The position numbers and the translations under genes are program-made. This document shows, in pieces, positions 12,220 to 25,097 of a stretch of 64,000 nt of DNA; position 1 is the stretch's first letter, and every line of letters begins with the position of its first letter. The notes under the pieces were generated by a model. That model was not told where the DNA came from. It worked only from the letters and a program-made list of their open reading frames with translations, and did no database searches. This DNA comes from Apostichopus japonicus (lineage: Eukaryota > Echinodermata > Holothuroidea > Aspidochirotida > Stichopodidae): assembly GCF_037975245.1 (NCBI RefSeq), contig NC_092569.1:31936668-32000667 (forward strand). The letters are read 5' to 3'.

Positions 12220-14373
12220 GTAAGTATATATTATGAACATATGATGTTGTTTTTTAGAAATATGACATAAAATAACCTTATATCGGTTCCCTTAATTTTG
12301 AGCATGTTTGAAATATTATATGGTATATTCACAGAACATATAAATTACCACATGTATTACTATATGTAATTACATCTGTAGCAGTGTTGAGTGTAAACAA
12401 TAGCAGGCAAGAAGAAACTAGGAGCCCAGCTGACCTTGTATCAAATTAAAATAAACGCTTTATTATGCTTTAAAACAATCATTGGTATGCAAAACATGTA
12501 CTGCCCATCTTAGCCAATCCTATTGTCATAATGCCCTTCCCCTCCCTCTCCCCGTCCCCTCCCCCTCCCGGCCTCCCCATTTCTCGCCACTTGACCACAA
12601 AAGAAAAGAGATGAAGGCAAGCTGTGTGCATATAGTTTGTGTGTGTATACATAATACACTTCATTGTGTGTCCTGTATGCTAGTGTGTGGTCATGATATG
12701 GCAAGGTCTCTCATTTTGAATTATGCTGGTATACGTGATTCTTTCACCCATCCATATACACAATATACAAAATTTCACAGTATGCCGTTGTACATGATAT
12801 ATGCACATAGCCTATATGTTGTACTCCCACAGTGTGATATATAAGACGTGTGATGTATGGTGACTGTTGTTCGCTATATACTGTATTTTCAGGATTGGCA
12901 TCCTACAGTAGTTCTGGGAACATAGTTATGAAATTTATGCAACAGATTACAAAGTACCTGTCTTGCTATACACATGTATATATGTGATATACAGTACCTC
13001 TGGCATTCATATATGTTGTACATTATAGTATAGACCTGCTCTTAGCCACTATTCCAGGTTGGGACATACACAAATTGTAGTCTGTATGCAAGGCTCTATG
13101 CAATTTTGCCTTCTTTCTGCATGGAGAGCCCCCAAAAAATATATAAAAATAAATAAAATCGTAAAACACATTGAAATGTTTGCTGAATTTACATGGTGGA
13201 CCTTAAAGAAGTATTGTAAGCTATACATACCATATTTCAATCCATTTGTTCAAAGAAGAAAAAAACATGTATGGAGATGAAAAGTATTTGACTCATAAAA
13301 TTTGCTCATTATTTGAGCTATACAAGGAATTATTGCTGACTCACTGATGAATCATTGTTTACCTAATGTTCTATATATTACTAATGCTCAGTCTGTATGT
13401 CATGGTTTCAAGAACAAATAAGAAAATTCTAGTGAAGAAGGTAGTTTGCTCGATGTATTCCCTCACCTCTCTCCTCATGCCCCCATCTTCATACTCTCCC
13501 AGTACCCCACCCCCCCTCCCCATCTGTACTCTATCCTAATTCCACCATCCAATCACTTCTACTAAGTACACTGCTAGGGAAAGATATCTTTTACGTCTAA
13601 TCAACTAAACAAATGTACAACTTTTTAATTGACAGCCGTACAATTCACAGAAGATATTGCTGGGAGCTCTAGACTCTTATAAAGATGTTTGGATTCCCAA
13701 ACAGTGCAATGATATGATTCATTCCTATAGCAGTGTACAGGCTATCATGTTATAACCATCTATATCACCATGGTGATTAATTTGTTCTGTAAGGTCAATA
13801 CTAAGAGCAACTACAGAGTGACATGATAATGTGACGTTAATAGGCAGCCCCTCTTGCTTTAAACGTTTTTAAAGTTTTTCGACGCCATATGTCCCACCAA
13901 TCTAAATCCCAGAAGCGTTTTTATGTTGCTCTTTGCAAGATGTTTATTTCTAAATGGCAACAAAATAAGTATCTGGCTGAGGCAATGTGGCAGGTCGGGA
14001 TTGTTTTCATTCATTACTTGGACCAATTACTTGGACCAACTTTGTTTATTTAATGAAAAAAAAAATCCTACGAAAAGTTTGATTTTGAGCAATTGTTAGG
14101 AAAGATTTGATCGAATTTGCTTGCCAGACCTACTGTATATAAAGCTACTTGAATGATTCAGAAGGTTTTATAAACCAGGTAATCTATATATTTACATTCA
14201 ACCACCCTTATGAGACTTTCATGACTTCTAACATATTACAACATATCTGTCTTAACCACTGGCTAAAAAAAAACCTAAAATCCTTCTAGTAGATTGGTAT
14301 AAATTGTGGTACCTGTGCATCCCTCCAAGATTCTTGAGCCCATTTCTCATTCCCAAATGTACAGTAGCATAAA

Positions 14374-14377
<4 letters not shown>

Positions 14378-14409
<32 letters not shown>

Positions 14410-14470
14410 GAAAATCGTAATATATATATATATATATATATATCGTATATATATATATATATACATATAT
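14378..14470. repeat. TA microsatellite, two blocks
   Basis: Alternating TA runs separated by a short AAATGAAAATCG segment. They give Tyr/Ile-rich shadow ORFs on the minus strand. Confidence 0.95.
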
Positions 14471-15892
14471 ATAAACATGCACATACATGCACACACACAT
14501 ACAATTACATATTGAACAAGCTATATATACCTTGCCGATGATTCATATAGTTACATATATAACTTAGGCTAATTTATCAATCCCCTCTGACTGGTGAATT
14601 GACATTTCACACATGTAACTGGCGATACTTTGATATTTATGAAGACAAGTTAACATCGTCGTCGTCGTCGCTCTCCCCCAATGCTCACTCTCCGCCTCTC
14701 TTGCTCTCCATGTAATGTTCACTATATACCCATTAGTCTCTGCAGTCGTCGTGGTCCGTAGCATCATCCAGGTTGGAGAGAAGAGCTTTACTCTAGCTGT
14801 GAAAATTCATTGAAAGTGGATTGTTTGAAAATGGGATAACTCAGCTGACAGCTCTGTGCTACCGCATGTCTTATTAATGTTCTTCCATTGATGCATGCTT
14901 TGGCATTACACTTATTCATTTTGAGTGCCTGCCTTGCAGGCACCAGTCAGATTATAGTGTATAGTGATTGACGGAACTTATTTGAAATGTTATGAGTCTA
15001 CTACCCGTCTCTAGCGTAGCTTTTGTGTATATGGTATTGTTTGTTCGTGCCTTAAGTAGTTACAGTACATTTGTGTTAACTTTAAATGCCATTTTGACTA
15101 AATATGTCAGCTAGGACTATACAAGCAGCCTATGCATCCAAGATTATTAACAGTTTAAGCTGCAGGTAGCTGTCACGTTCAGCAGGTTATGTAAGAACCC
15201 CCACCCTCACCCCCACCCCCTACCACTACCCCCACAAGAGAAAAGAAAATGATAGGGAGGTAGGGATGGAAAATTTTACAGAAAATTGCAGAATATTAAG
15301 TGACTGATGGCTACTTGAAAATTACATAAAAACCTGTTTATTGTTGATCAGATGACAAAACAAATTTGCATCAGATTGACAGATGAAATCAGAGGAATAA
15401 ACTTGTTTTCACTACAAGCCCCATCCATTTGGGAAAGTCAAATAACCATCGGTCAACATACATTTTTATATACTGTTTCTCAATTTATACGTACAAACCC
15501 CGCCTGTTTTCCTAGAATGTAAGTTGGGAGAATGTAGATTCATCAAATATCTTTGGAAAAGAAACCAGCTTGCATGCCCCAAAATGATTTAACAAATTGT
15601 TATCAAGGAGGGTGACTGCAGAAGAAAGGGAACTTCTAGTATAAAGTTAGGGAAAGTAGAGATTGCGCTATGATAACCTTTCCATTTCTGTACTAGTGCT
15701 CTTTGTACTTTTGAATCACTCTCTCTGGACAAGTGTCAATAACTTGCAGTGTCATTTCAAGAAGAGTTCAGGTTCAACTCAACAGTATACACACTTGCTG
15801 TTCCAGAATACTTACAGTTTAATATAGTACATGATTAGGTTGTCTACTTTTTTGTCAGAAATGTCTTTTGGCTTCCCCTGTACAGTACTTCT

Positions 15893-16268
15893 TTAAATCT
15901 TTTTGAAGACTCGTCCCAAACCGCGTGCGGCCATCTGAAAAAGTTAACTTTCTGTTGCTTGCAAGCACTTGACGTTTCGTTCGTGTCGCTACAAAATGCA
16001 GACAGTACAGTAATGAATCGTGATACCTTGTTATATTTTGCTGAACCTGAGATGTCCATTGCTGTATCGTTTGTATACTGTGCTGTGGGTATTGTCCGCA
16101 GCTGTATGTACTGACTGTACACTATTGTCTAATTACCGACGTTAGCAAGCTGTGTGTGTATTTCTGGGATCGATGGTGGTGTTTAACACTTCTGTTACAC
16201 CTCATTTGAAACTAGGTCAGATACCGGCATTAGACGTTTCTTTTTGTGCGTGTCTTCACACCCTTTAA
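15893..16268 (+). mobile_element. TTAA-flanked MITE, copy 2
   Basis: Same family as the copy at 5,474. TTAA at both ends, right terminus TCTTCACACCCTTTAA intact, left terminus diverged by indels (TTAAATCTTTTTGAAGACTC). The interior shares the GCGGCCATCTGAAAAAGTTA and CTGTGCTGTGGGTATTG blocks. Confidence 0.82.
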
Positions 16269-18286
16269 TTTGCCCAGATGTTTAGAGAATTTGAACAGCA
16301 AAGAGTTGTAATCTCTCCTCTTTCCTCCATTCTTTTTCTTCGTCTTTCCTCCTACCCCTCCTCATCCTCCCCCTTTTCCTCCCCATCCTCTCCCCTAACA
16401 CGTCGGCAGTGTAACGTCTGTACATTAAATATCCAACAGTGATCCACATGTACATGTCCTCTTCTCACCCTACCTGACAACATTTCTTTCAATCTTATTA
16501 ACTGTCGCCATATTTTAATTCTTGACCTGAGTTTAGCACATCGATCCATGACCAAATACTTCCTTTAGGAGATAACGTCACACCTAGCATGTAATATAAT
16601 GAACTTGGTCAGCTGCCCCAGGCATATTTCCTTGCAGTTTTACAGTGTTGTTATTTCTAATTAAGTGTGTTGTTACTAAACCCCTTTAGGCATTGTTCCA
16701 TATTTCCTGTGTTTATCCAAGGATGATTAACGAAACTGACTCTTTCGAGTCATCTTTGATTTTGTTGATCCGAAAACAGATGGAACATTAGGGAATGATA
16801 TTTGCAAAACTATGACTTCACAGTGTTTTACAAAACGAGCACGACAGAGATTGAAAACTTGCACGACTGCTAAAACCTTCTGGTATGAATTCACTAAGAT
16901 ACATCTTTTCTCTAAATTCATTTTGTTCTTTCATTGACAACATTCAACTGATTAATGACAATGACAATAACAACAATTTATTTCCAGCAATTGTGTACAG
17001 TACATGAATGTTTAACAAAGTATAAACAAATATTTGGATACAATACAATCTAGAGAGACATGTATAAAGAAAAAATAAAATAAAACATTCATCATGTTAA
17101 TTGATATACAATATTTAAGCTATACAAATGCATGGAAGATGAGGAAAAAGAAGCGCAATGCCTATAGAATGTTTTACCCATTTGAAATATAATAAATATG
17201 TACATATACTGGAGAGAAATTGGTGAAAGGAAACAATACTCCAAAACAAACGAACAATAATATAAAAAATGGAAAGAAAACAAAGAAAAGAAAATGAATT
17301 TGTCACAAATTAATACAGTAAAAACTGGAAGTAAGAAATTAGTTTCGCATTGATATGTTGACAATAGATTTTTTTTGTATCTATATTAAAAGAGTTCAAG
17401 GTTGAGGCTGACTTAATTATCATATCTAATGAGTTCTAGAGTTAAAGCAGATAACAGAATGTTTACTGTTAGAGTTATTTTTTTTTATTATGATGTTTTC
17501 GCATATGTGGGACAGAAATATTTAAGCACTAGCCATCACCATTGCACTGTGTAATGGGGATGCTAAATTGTGAATGTTGAACAATTTAAAATCTATTTGT
17601 TTCAATTCTCCACTGCTGTTCCTCTGCAGACATTCAGTGTTAATTACTGCATGCAAATAGGAAACCTTGCAAGCCTTCCTCAAGTTTTCTCTTACTCTCT
17701 TCCTGCCAATGAGGCCTGGCTATTAAGTCAGCCTATATATATCATGAACTACAGTGTATTGGGATTTTTCAAGATTGAATATTATGGTGGCCTGGCCTTG
17801 ATAAGCTCAGTTTTTGCCAGGTCTCCCCCACTTCACATCATTTGTATATATCAATTGTTTAATTCCTATGGAATGTAACTTGTATTGCATATTCAAATGT
17901 TATATGTTCACTTTGTTTATGTTATGGTGAAGTGGAAATAAATAGTTTTCAGTTTCAATATGCATTTATTTCTCCAAAAGTTCCTTTAATCTTTTAAGAT
18001 TTGAGCTTATTTTGATGGATCATTGGAATTCTCGATTAACTTAATCACTACATCAGTTTGATATAAGTTGTTTTCAATCTCATCAGAAGTTATTTTCAAT
18101 CCTAATTATAATGTAAACTAAATTCTAAAAAAGCAGTTTGGCATGTTTCATTGACTGCTGTGAGGGATTACAATATCACCTACGAGTAAAATGAAAACTT
18201 CATATATATTTCTCTTTATTCAATATGTTTCTCTCTCTTTTCCATATAGTTTTTTACTACAATCTTTAATCTTTTATTTTTTTCAG

Positions 18287-18363
18287 CCCAAGTCCACCTC
18301 AAGAAAGTTTCTCTGAGGTGAAAGTATCTGGGGGGAGGAGGAGGCGAGTAGCCACTACTTCAG
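18287..18363 (+). CDS. PTK2: FAK exon: FERM-kinase linker, basic patch
   Basis: 77-nt exon after a strong TTTTTTTCAG acceptor; donor GTAATT. It enters in phase 2 and leaves in phase 1, exactly as needed by the exons on either side. It reads SPSPPQESFSEVKVSGG followed by RRRRVATTS, so it is a Pro/Ser-rich then basic linker. Joined to the next exon it gives VATTSVLSDDYAEI, which lines up with vertebrate THAVSVSETDDYAEI. The exon sits 44 bp upstream of a 148-bp higher-order satellite. Confidence 0.8.
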
Positions 18364-18394
18364 GTAATTAATATTCTGCTTGTTGTGATTATTA

Positions 18395-19145
18395 GCACAC
18401 ACCATATCTCCCTTTACCATGGCTTATATCATCCTAACTTGAGCACCTTTGTAAAATGATGTAAATGTTGTGACAGAACTAGTCTCCCTTTACCATGGCA
18501 TATATCTTGTTAAATAGAGCACCTTTGTAAAATGATGCAATGTGGCAGAACTAGTCTCCTTTTACCATGGCATATATCTTCCAAACTTGAGCACCTTTGT
18601 AAAATGATGTAAATGTTGTGACAGAACTAGTCTCCCTTTACCATGGCATATATCTTGTTAAATAGAGCACCTTTGTAAAATGATGCAATGTGGCAGAACT
18701 AGTCTCCTTTTACCATGGCATATATCTTCCAAACTTGAGCACCTTTGTAAAATGATGTAAATGTTGTGACAGAACTAGTCTCCCTTTACCATGGCATATA
18801 TCTTGTTAAATTGAGCACCTTTGTAAAATGATGCAATGTGACAGAACTAGTCTCCCTGTACCGTGGCAAATATCTTCCTAAATTGATCACCTTTGTACAA
18901 TGATGCAGTGTGACAGAACTAGTCTCCCTTTACCATGGCATATATCTTCCAAACTTGAGCACCTTTGTAAAATAATGTAAATGTTGTGACAGAACTAGTC
19001 TCCCTGTACCATGGCATATATCTTGTTAAATTGAGCACCTTTGTAAAATGATACAATGTGACAGAACTAGTCTCCCTTTACCATGGCATATATCTTCCTA
19101 AATTGAGCACCTTTGTAAAATGATGCAATGTGACAGAACTGTACT
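18395..19145. repeat. Satellite with 148-bp higher-order (dimeric) period
   Basis: Two alternating ~74-bp subunits share CTCCCTTTACCATGGCATAT and GAGCACCTTTGTAAAATGAT, but one has CTTGTTAAAT and the other CTTCCAAACT. The same subunit type recurs at 18,484, 18,632 and 18,780, exactly 148 bp apart. The array starts about 30 bp after the FAK exon. Confidence 0.92.
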
Positions 19146-19259
19146 TTGGTTTAGCTCCCTGACCCTCTTTCTTTATAAACCACAGTTACACTGTCTCAAT
19201 CAATGCTCTTGTTTTGTCTGGCTTTTAATGAATGCATTAACAAGGAGACACAGAACAGA

Positions 19260-19790
19260 GCAGTAGAGTTTAGCTACAATGCAGTACAGTACCACACTGT
19301 ATAGTACTACACTGTGCAACACTGCACTGTACAATGCAGACTGTACAGAACTATATGTACAGTATTGCACAGTATTGCACAATAAGTACATTATTGCACT
19401 GTTCAGCACTTTACAATACTGTATTGCATTGTACTGAAAAGGTGCACTTTACTGTGCAGTTCTTTACAATACTATACATTACTACATAGTACTGCACTGT
19501 ACAATACTGTAAAGTTCTTTACAATACTACACATTGCTGCATAGTACGGAACTGTATGGTATTGTACTATAAAGTACTTACAATACTATACAATACTCCA
19601 CAGTACTGCATTGTACAGTAATGTAACTGTAAAGTACTTTACAACATACATTACTGCATAGTATCCCACTGTACAGTACTGTACTGTAAAGTATTAACAA
19701 TACAATACATTAATGCATAGTACTGCACTGTACAGTAATGTACATCCTGCAGTACAGTATAAAACATATAGTACTAGTATGCATGCTGCT
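19260..19790. repeat. Palindrome-rich CAGTACTG/TGTACAGT repeat array
   Basis: Dense short palindromic words (ACTGTACAGT, CAGTACTG, AAAGTACTTT) in degenerate units of roughly 65-75 bp, each with TACATTACTGCATAGTACTG. Both strands look alike. Confidence 0.8.
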
Positions 19791-20349
19791 GTATATTGTA
19801 CATATAATACATGTGTAATACATAATTTACAGTATTGTACCATGATATAGCGCAGTATAGAAGTAATATATTATCGATAGTCTTACAATGTGCGTTGCTA
19901 TAGATAATATTACAAGCTAAGACACAAATATGATCCACATATGACAATGTTTTTGCTGTAGAAATTCGTGGGAACTTCCTGCTTGGGGGCCGGGATCTCT
20001 TCCTGTTTATGCAAGGCAGTTGACCCGTAACCATGAAGTAATTATAACTGGAATTATGTAGTATGTATAGATCAATGCATTCAATTGATGTTATATTTTA
20101 CATGTAAACATGCTATATCTGACATTGTAATATTCCTGTATGAGTTCTTTCCTGTATTATACTCAGCTCAGTTTTAAGTACTGTGAAAGACAACTGCTCT
20201 GCTTAATCTATAGTGTAATTGCACAATGTAGATCTTAACTTCTTAAGACACACATTAACAATTTACCGTTTAGTACAACTACAGTAAAACAAATCGGTGA
20301 GTGTAATGTGTTAACCAGCAGAATTGTTTTCTTGGGTAACATGACCACT

Positions 20350-20535
20350 GGAGCAGCCTGTGTGTTGGGTAGTGGTTTGGAGCAGCCTGTGTGTTGGGTG
20401 GTGGTTTGGAGCAGCCTGTGTGTTGGGTGGTGGTTTGGAGCAGCCTGTGTGTTGGGTGGTGGTTTGGAGCAGCCTGTGTGTTGAGTGGTGGTTTGGAGCA
20501 GGTGTGTTGGGTGGTGGTCTGGAGCAGAAGAAGGA
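20350..20535. repeat. 29-bp tandem repeat, about six copies
   Basis: GAGCAGCCTGTGTGTTGGGT plus GGTGGTTTG recurs at 20,351, 20,380, 20,409 and onward. 29 is not a multiple of 3, so the long ORFs crossing it (for example minus strand 20,311-20,766) come from repeat lacking stops in all frames. Confidence 0.95.
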
Positions 20536-21088
20536 TGGCATGGACCATGAGGGGAAGGTAGATGTCGAAAGAGTACGAAATGGAGGTGGAGTTATAGTGC
20601 TCTCTGTATTGAAATCTTTACTATCTTGCCTGTATGATGTTGCATCATCTATATACTGAGAGGTTTCAGCTGATTGACATGGTTCCCCCCCCCCTCCTCC
20701 ACCCTCTCCAATCCTTGTCTGAGTCCCTCTTTCTGAAGATATCTCTCTTAAAACAAAGCAGTCCAAGCAATTTATAATCCACTAGTGAGTGAGTTGATGT
20801 GTGCTTTTCAAGAAGTGTTGTCTGTTTACAATATCTCTGCTGAAGACTATCTTGGTATGCTGTCTCTGGTTATTAAAGATGTATATAACGTATCTTTAAA
20901 AACTCATTATTTTAGTGGCCTTTTCCTTCTTTACAGTTCTCGTTATTTGTACACAAATTCCCTCTTCTTTTATTTCTCTGTTTTATTTTATTGGTCCCCA
21001 AACAAATTCAGTTAATGAGGATTTAGTTTCTAAACACATGCTCTCAAGAGAGGTAACAGGAGGATACGTAAAGATTATATGAGGAAAA

Positions 21089-21208
21089 CTCCAACAATTT
21101 CAAAATGACAGCCTGGCAGACTTCTTCTACATTTATTTATGCATTGATATCAATGCATAACTCAATGTAGAAGAAGTCTGTCTGTGTGTCATTTTGAAAT
21201 TGTTGGAG
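21089..21208. repeat. 120-bp near-perfect inverted repeat (hairpin)
   Basis: The left arm begins CTCCAACAATTTCAAAATGA and the right arm ends with its reverse complement. The arms are about 55 bp with a few mismatches, around a centre that itself contains TGCATTGATATCAATGCA. No coding potential. It could be a foldback or MITE relic, or the template of a hairpin RNA. Confidence 0.93.
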
Positions 21209-21586
21209 TCCATCCATGTTTCGATAAATTTTATACAGTAACAACTTTGTTGTATCAAAACCCAGTGTAAATGCAACAGTTGCAGGTTTTTTTTATTTAT
21301 TTTTTATTCTGTGGTTACCATGGAGAATGTGGTCCTGGTTTTGTGTATATTCTTGTAGTCTCAACCCTTATCCCTATGGCCTCTTTAATTCCTTTTATGA
21401 CAATGTTGGAACGGAAATGCTTGTGTCATTTCCTTGTTTGGTTGGTATTTCTGATAATTGTGTTTTTATCTGTCATTTCCTCAATCAAATCAAATCAAGC
21501 AATATTAGTTCCTTTCCTTCCAACAACAGCTTAATTAAACCTTTCTTAGACTTCCAGAAATTTGAACAAGTTGGCTAATTTCCCAA

Positions 21587-22486
21587 TCTAACAGAGGCCC
21601 ATGGTAATTGTAGTAATAATGACGACGACTGATACACTCGATTACAGACCTTTAATGAGGTTTTAAACAACAAAACATTACCAGCAAAACAAACCTTTAT
21701 AAACAGTAACATGTAGAAGGCAGAATAATATATAGAAGGCCGTAAGGGACAAAAACACATACTGCTAAGATTAACAATATAATATCATCACATTAATCAA
21801 GGCTCTTTAATTTCTGTCTAAGTATCATGATGACTGTGTGTGTCTATGTCCATATATCAATCTAATTCATCTGAATGTTTGTTGTAAACTGCCACACTGT
21901 TCATTAAAGTTGTTAACATAGTTGTTTCTTATGTCAGGGCTTTCATTAGACTAGGTTAGACAAAGGGTCAGTCGTAGAGGTCAGAGGTCATCTTGAGCAT
22001 GTTATGAGAATAGCCAGGATCTTTCTTGTATATTTAACGAATGTGTATCTAATTATCATAATTGATTTAGCCTCTGAAGAAGATCCTGCTAGGATCGAAA
22101 CGTCAGGCCAACTTACTTTTACACATATCATAATTGAATTTATGCACCCATCTTTTGAATCCTCTTGCAGTCATATTTTCCACTGGATAAATGGCCACAG
22201 TGTTGTGTTAGAGTCTCATACTGCACAGTTCAAAGTAGAGACAAGATACTATCAAAACATCCATTTCCTTAGGCCTTGTCCCAAAGGTTTGCAAGTGACA
22301 AAACAAAGAAACGACATAAGTTAAGGAGTTGGAATAAAAGTAACTTTGTAAACGGGTTTTAGTGGTTGATGACTCTCAAATCAGGAAGAGCCCAATAGCT
22401 ATAACCTCATAGATCTGTTATTAACATTTAAGAAAGCAAAGTCAAAGGTAGTAGGTTCAACAACTTTATCCCAATTTGTATTGTTT
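21587..22486. repeat. 0.9-kb tandem duplication, copy 1
   Basis: From CTAACAGAGGCCCAT to TTTGTATTGTTTG. It carries a 106-codon ORF at 22,004-22,324 (MRIARIFLVYLTN, ASEEDPARIETS). The adjacent copy follows immediately. Function of the ORF is unknown; EEDPARIET is encoded by a short palindromic DNA motif (see findings). Confidence 0.9.
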
Positions 22487-23366
22487 GTCTAACAGAGGCC
22501 CATGATAATTGTAGTAATAATGACGACGACTGATACACTCGATTACAGACCTTTAATGAGGTTTTAAACAACAAAACATAACCAGCAAAACGAACCTTTA
22601 TATAACATGTAGATGGCAGAATAATATATAGAAGGCCGTAAGGGCCAAAAACACATACTGCTAAGATTAACAATATAATACAATTTATCATCACATTAAT
22701 CAAGGCTCTTTTATGTCTGTCTAAGTATCATGATGACTGTGTGTGTCTATGTCCATCCATCAATCTAATTCATCTGAATGTTTGTTGTAAACTGCCACAC
22801 TGTTCATTAAAGTTGTTAACATAGTTGTTTCTTATGTCAGGGCTTTCATTAGACTAGGTTAGACAAAGGGTCAGTCGTAGAGGTCAGAGGTCATCTTGAG
22901 CATGTTATGAGAATAGCCAGGATCTTTCTTGTATATTTAACAAACGTGTATCTAATTATCATAATTGATTTAGCCTCTGAAGAAGATCCTGCTAGGATCG
23001 AAACGTCAGGCCAACTTACTTTTACACATATCATAATTGAATTCATGCACCCATCTTTTGAATCCTCTTGCAGTCATATTTTCCACTGGATAAATGGCCA
23101 CAGTGCTGTGTTAGAGTATCATACTGAACAGTTCAAAGTAGATACAAGATACTATCAAAACATCCATTTCCTTAGGCCTCGTCCCAAAGGTTTGCAAGTG
23201 ACAAAACAAAGAAACGACATAAGTTAAGTAGTTGAAATAAAAGTAACTTTGTAAACGGGTTTTAGTGGTTGATGACTCTCAAATCAGGAAGAGCCCAATA
23301 GCTATAACCACATACTGTAGATCTGTTATTAACATTCAACAACTTTTTCCCAATTTGTATTGTTTG
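22487..23366. repeat. 0.9-kb tandem duplication, copy 2
   Basis: Same order of sequence as copy 1 with scattered substitutions and small deletions, including loss of AAGAAAGCAAAGTC near the right end. The 106-codon ORF is kept at 22,907-23,227 with few changes. The two ORFs are offset by 903 bp. Confidence 0.9.
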
Positions 23367-24479
23367 AAGAAAATATGGCTCCTATAGATCAGATCATCAT
23401 GGTTCTTAATGACCAGTTTGTTTATGATTTCTCCTTGCATATAAACAATATCATTGTGTCACTTCCTTTGCATTGTATATTGCTGATCACAGCTAATCTT
23501 AACATTCATGAGAATTTTCTGCTGTTGTGCTTCTCTTAGAAACAAGTATTAACATTATATAATTCACACTTAGGCCTATGTACAGTGTTTCCACACCATA
23601 TGAAAAGAAAAATAACGGTGCATAAATTCCCTCTGACAAAAGAGAATAATTTACTGTTCACTTTTTATGTAGCAGTTTTGAGGGCAATCAACTTTGTCTC
23701 TTATAAAATACTATGATAACTGTGTACCAGACATGGCTCTGCATCTTTGAGTTGTATAACAATTGGCCTATTTGCATACGGTAGCATTCTGTGATGCCAT
23801 ACACGATAGATTATGCACTGGACTTAAACAAGTCTGAATTAATATCAAACAATAGAGATTATTGTCTCTGCAGACCAGCACTACTGTACCTATTAAGTTA
23901 AAGTGCCCGGAACAAAAGATTACATTGGTTCCCCTGCACAGCCCATCAGTTTGCAAGATGCTGCAGCCAAGCTAAATTGATGTCGAATGGGGTGCCTTTT
24001 CCCTACCTCAGTATTTGAGAAAGTGGTCAGCTGGGGCATACACTCTTGTCCGTAGGATGGGGACGTTAAATGGTGGTCCAGGGAGCAGGAATGGGAGCGA
24101 ATTCTCACCCCTGCCTCTCGTTATCCTTTGGACACTTATCGAAAAAGAGAAGTCTTGAAATAAAGCCAGTGTTCATCCACGATCTAACATGGATAGGGTC
24201 TCAAATAAGCTACTGTAAGGCTTCCTGATCCTTGGGTCTCTAAACTAAACTAAATATGCATATTCTGGGCTGAAGACTGCAGCATTATATTCTCATAATT
24301 ATGGTTATTACCTGCTTGGATTTCACCATATATAGGAAAAACTAATTGCATTATAAAAAAGTTATGGTACTATTAATTTTACTTTGAAGCTTACTGTCAG
24401 AGAGGTTTCATTATTGACCAGATTAAATCTTTATAAACATACAATTGTCATATAGCATATCCTTCTGGTTCAATGGTGA

Positions 24480-24790
24480 AGAAATGTCTGTATTGGGCTG
24501 TGTGTGAATATGTCTTCTGCATATTAAGGTTATGCTGTATTGGCACCAAATATGCTAGATATTCAAATATGGTCACCTTTGGTCAAAATTCTTAAACTGT
24601 TTGTATTACCTTCGAGGAAATTTTCCTCACTGAGATATTCAGTCATCTTGTGTGTTCCTTAAAAAATGTCTGAGAACAATTTTGGAGAGTTAAAAGACCT
24701 CCAGGAAAGTACTTTTTTGAAAACTTCAAGCAATTATAGCGTGCTGTAATTGGGGCCTATACTGACTACCTTTAAGGGTCAATGAACTGG
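24480..24790 (-). mobile_element. LINE-associated repeat, inverted copy
   Basis: Its reverse complement matches 58,500-58,770 over most of its length, with shared blocks AAGGTAGTCAGTATAG, GGAACACACAAGATGACTGA and GGTGACCATATTTGAATATC. In the 58-kb copy this sequence directly follows reverse-transcriptase coding remnants, so it is probably the 3' part of the same LINE family. Confidence 0.7.
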
Positions 24791-25097
24791 GAATTATTAT
24801 TTTTTTCTCTCAACTTTTCTTTAGTGAACTTACCTGGCAAAAAGGTTGACTTTAAAAAACACTTTTCATCTTGTGTAAGATTATGAATTGAGACGTGTCA
24901 AGAAGGAAATGTTTTGTATCTAGATGTAAACAAAGTGATAAAGATCCCGAGACATATTTTATGAAAAGTGATACTGAAAACTCTACCCCTAGTATCCGCA
25001 GCTTCAAGTGAGATGAGCTGTTTTGCTTTCCTTTCATTACAAGTGTGCATAGCTTTATAAAACTTGCTCATTAGGTGTCAGCATTTGATATATTGAA

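Larger units (their letters stand above)
4116..18286. other. Large FAK intron
   Basis: About 14 kb without a coding exon joined to the main transcript. It holds a TA microsatellite, a C-rich/G4 tract, a TTAA MITE (two copies), two tandem repeat arrays, a CpG-dense patch and a possible alternative first exon. The remainder is AT-rich sequence in which I see nothing else. Confidence 0.6.

Noticed and set aside
12482-12844. 120-codon plus-strand ORF
   Set aside because: Cys/His/Ser-rich translation of pyrimidine-rich sequence with overlapping ORFs on both strands; no domain.
14252-14504. Two overlapping Tyr/Ile-rich minus-strand ORFs
   Set aside because: Translation of TA microsatellite.
20311-20766. 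151-codon minus-strand ORF
   Set aside because: Crosses the 29-bp array and simple sequence; the repeat lacks stops in several frames.
24040-24220. Possible SINE-like block (GGGGACGTTAAATGGTGGTC)
   Set aside because: Resembles conserved SINE bodies in style, but no tRNA head, no second copy in the window and no target duplication could be shown.
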